In this document: positions 5,347 to 5,781 of the stretch, in pieces
How positions within the stretch are numbered: position 1 is the first letter of the stretch
Layout: each line of letters opens with the position of its first letter
Source: Actinomycetota bacterium
Lineage (GTDB): Bacteria > Actinomycetota > Humimicrobiia > Humimicrobiales > Humimicrobiaceae
Assembly: GCA_023475715.1 (NCBI GenBank)
Contig: JAMCVO010000370.1
Span: forward strand, 1-5,781
Length of the DNA stretch: 5,781 nucleotides
Direction of reading: 5' to 3'
Program-made: the position numbers and the translations under genes
The notes under the pieces: generated by a model
Database searches by the model: none
What the model was told of the DNA's origin: nothing
Seen by the model: only the letters and a program-made list of their open reading frames with translations

Positions 5347-5781
5347 TTAGTTTATTAATTCTAAAGCATCATCAAGTCCCATTATTCTTGGAACATTAAA
5401 ATGTTCTGCACTGCCATCACCTTTGGAGCGCATGTTTGACAAAGCCTTTTCCTTGCATACATTAACCCATATATCAGAGCTGCGGGAATTTTGACCTACA
5501 ACCTGGCTTTTATAAACATTGGCAGATGGGCCATAAAACAATTCGCCCCTATCCTGAACATTGGTCAAGCCGTAAAGTCTTGTTATACCGGTTTCGGTAG
5601 CAACAAGAGAACCTCTCTCCCGTTCCTTCCATTCCCCTTTTTCCGGCATGTATTGATAAAATATTGTATTCATGATGCCAAGACCACGGGTATCTGTCAT
5701 AAACTCTCTGCGGTAGCCAAATAAACCTCTGGTAGGAATAATAAATTCAAGGTGGACAATGCCGTCTTTGGATTCCATTTT
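5347..5781 (-). CDS. typA: ribosome-associated GTPase BipA/TypA, C-terminal part, cut by window edge and ending early
   Basis: Translation-factor-like GTPase that binds the ribosome and supports growth under stress and ribosome assembly. Only the last 144 codons are in the window, open through its end at 5781; the GTP-binding domain lies outside. Recognisable blocks: MESKDGIVHLEFIIPTRGLF, then GYRREFMTDTRGLGIMN, the ...DRGELFYGPSANVY...VGQNSR block, IWVNVCKEK...SNMRS, and PRIMGLDDALELIN at the stop. Normal TypA proteins continue from this last block for another ~30-40 residues, starting with a conserved acidic DDELVEVTPxSxRxRK stretch, which is missing. The first bases after the stop read LKEVKS in another frame, a possible remnant of that stretch. 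So the gene is probably truncated by a small indel near 5347, or is a divergent paralogue. The product identity is secure; functionality is not. Confidence 0.92.
   Translation of the reverse strand, partial: KMESKDGIVHLEFIIPTRGLFGYRREFMTDTRGLGIMNTIFYQYMPEKGEWKERERGSLVATETGITRLYGLTNVQDRGELFYGPSANVYKSQVVGQNSRSSDIWVNVCKEKALSNMRSKGDGSAEHFNVPRIMGLDDALELIN

Noticed and set aside
1..5781. CRISPR array, tRNA genes, insertion sequence ends or transposase.
   Set aside because: No regularly spaced repeats, no cloverleaf with GTTCGA-type arm, and no transposase motifs or terminal inverted repeats with target duplications were found by eye.

Overview
The window is AT-rich bacterial DNA with strong AGGAGG-type ribosome binding sites, sigma-A-like promoter elements and short intergenic gaps. 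Gene content (bacterial-type glutaminyl-tRNA synthetase, BipA/TypA with Firmicutes-like wording, a DrrA-type drug exporter, a small clostridial-type nitroreductase) points to a low-GC anaerobic Firmicute, most likely a Clostridia member. This assignment is inference; no rRNA or other species marker is present.

Layout, left to right. (1) 1-1543, + strand: glnS without its first ~47 codons (cut by the window edge) and split by a frameshift near 697-707. (2) 1544-1814: intergenic, with a possible minus-strand gene relic, an 11-bp inverted repeat and a 10-bp direct repeat in front of the next gene. (3) 1815-2189, +: a small two-helix membrane protein. (4) 2276-2863, +: an intact nitroreductase-family flavoprotein. 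(5) 2877-4698, minus: a two-gene ABC-2 exporter operon, ATPase first, then permease (TAAATG junction). The ATPase gene is broken by a 25-nt net insertion whose sequence is an inverted copy of part of the neighbouring permease gene. (6) 4699-5346: no intact protein gene. It holds the ABC promoter/operator region, a relic of a PAS-GGDEF signalling protein, and a likely free-standing structured RNA of ~175 nt with its own promoter and terminator. (7) 5347-5781, minus: the 3' part of typA/bipA, ending early without the conserved C-terminal tail.

Two themes stand out. First, damage: glnS, the ABC ATPase, typA and the GGDEF relic all deviate from intact family members, while the permease, nitroreductase and two-helix protein are intact. 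This is either genuine gene decay in an accessory part of the genome or consensus error in a draft assembly; the insertion in the ATPase has a clear local template and is hard to explain as a simple base-calling error. Second, the RNA at about 5113-5290 is the best candidate for something undescribed: near-consensus promoter, three consecutive hairpins (one capped by a GAAA tetraloop), a G-rich terminal stem and a T-tract. I could not match it to any RNA family I know.

Functionally the genes do not form one pathway: glnS and typA are translation genes, the ABC pair is an export system, and the nitroreductase and membrane protein look like stand-alone units.
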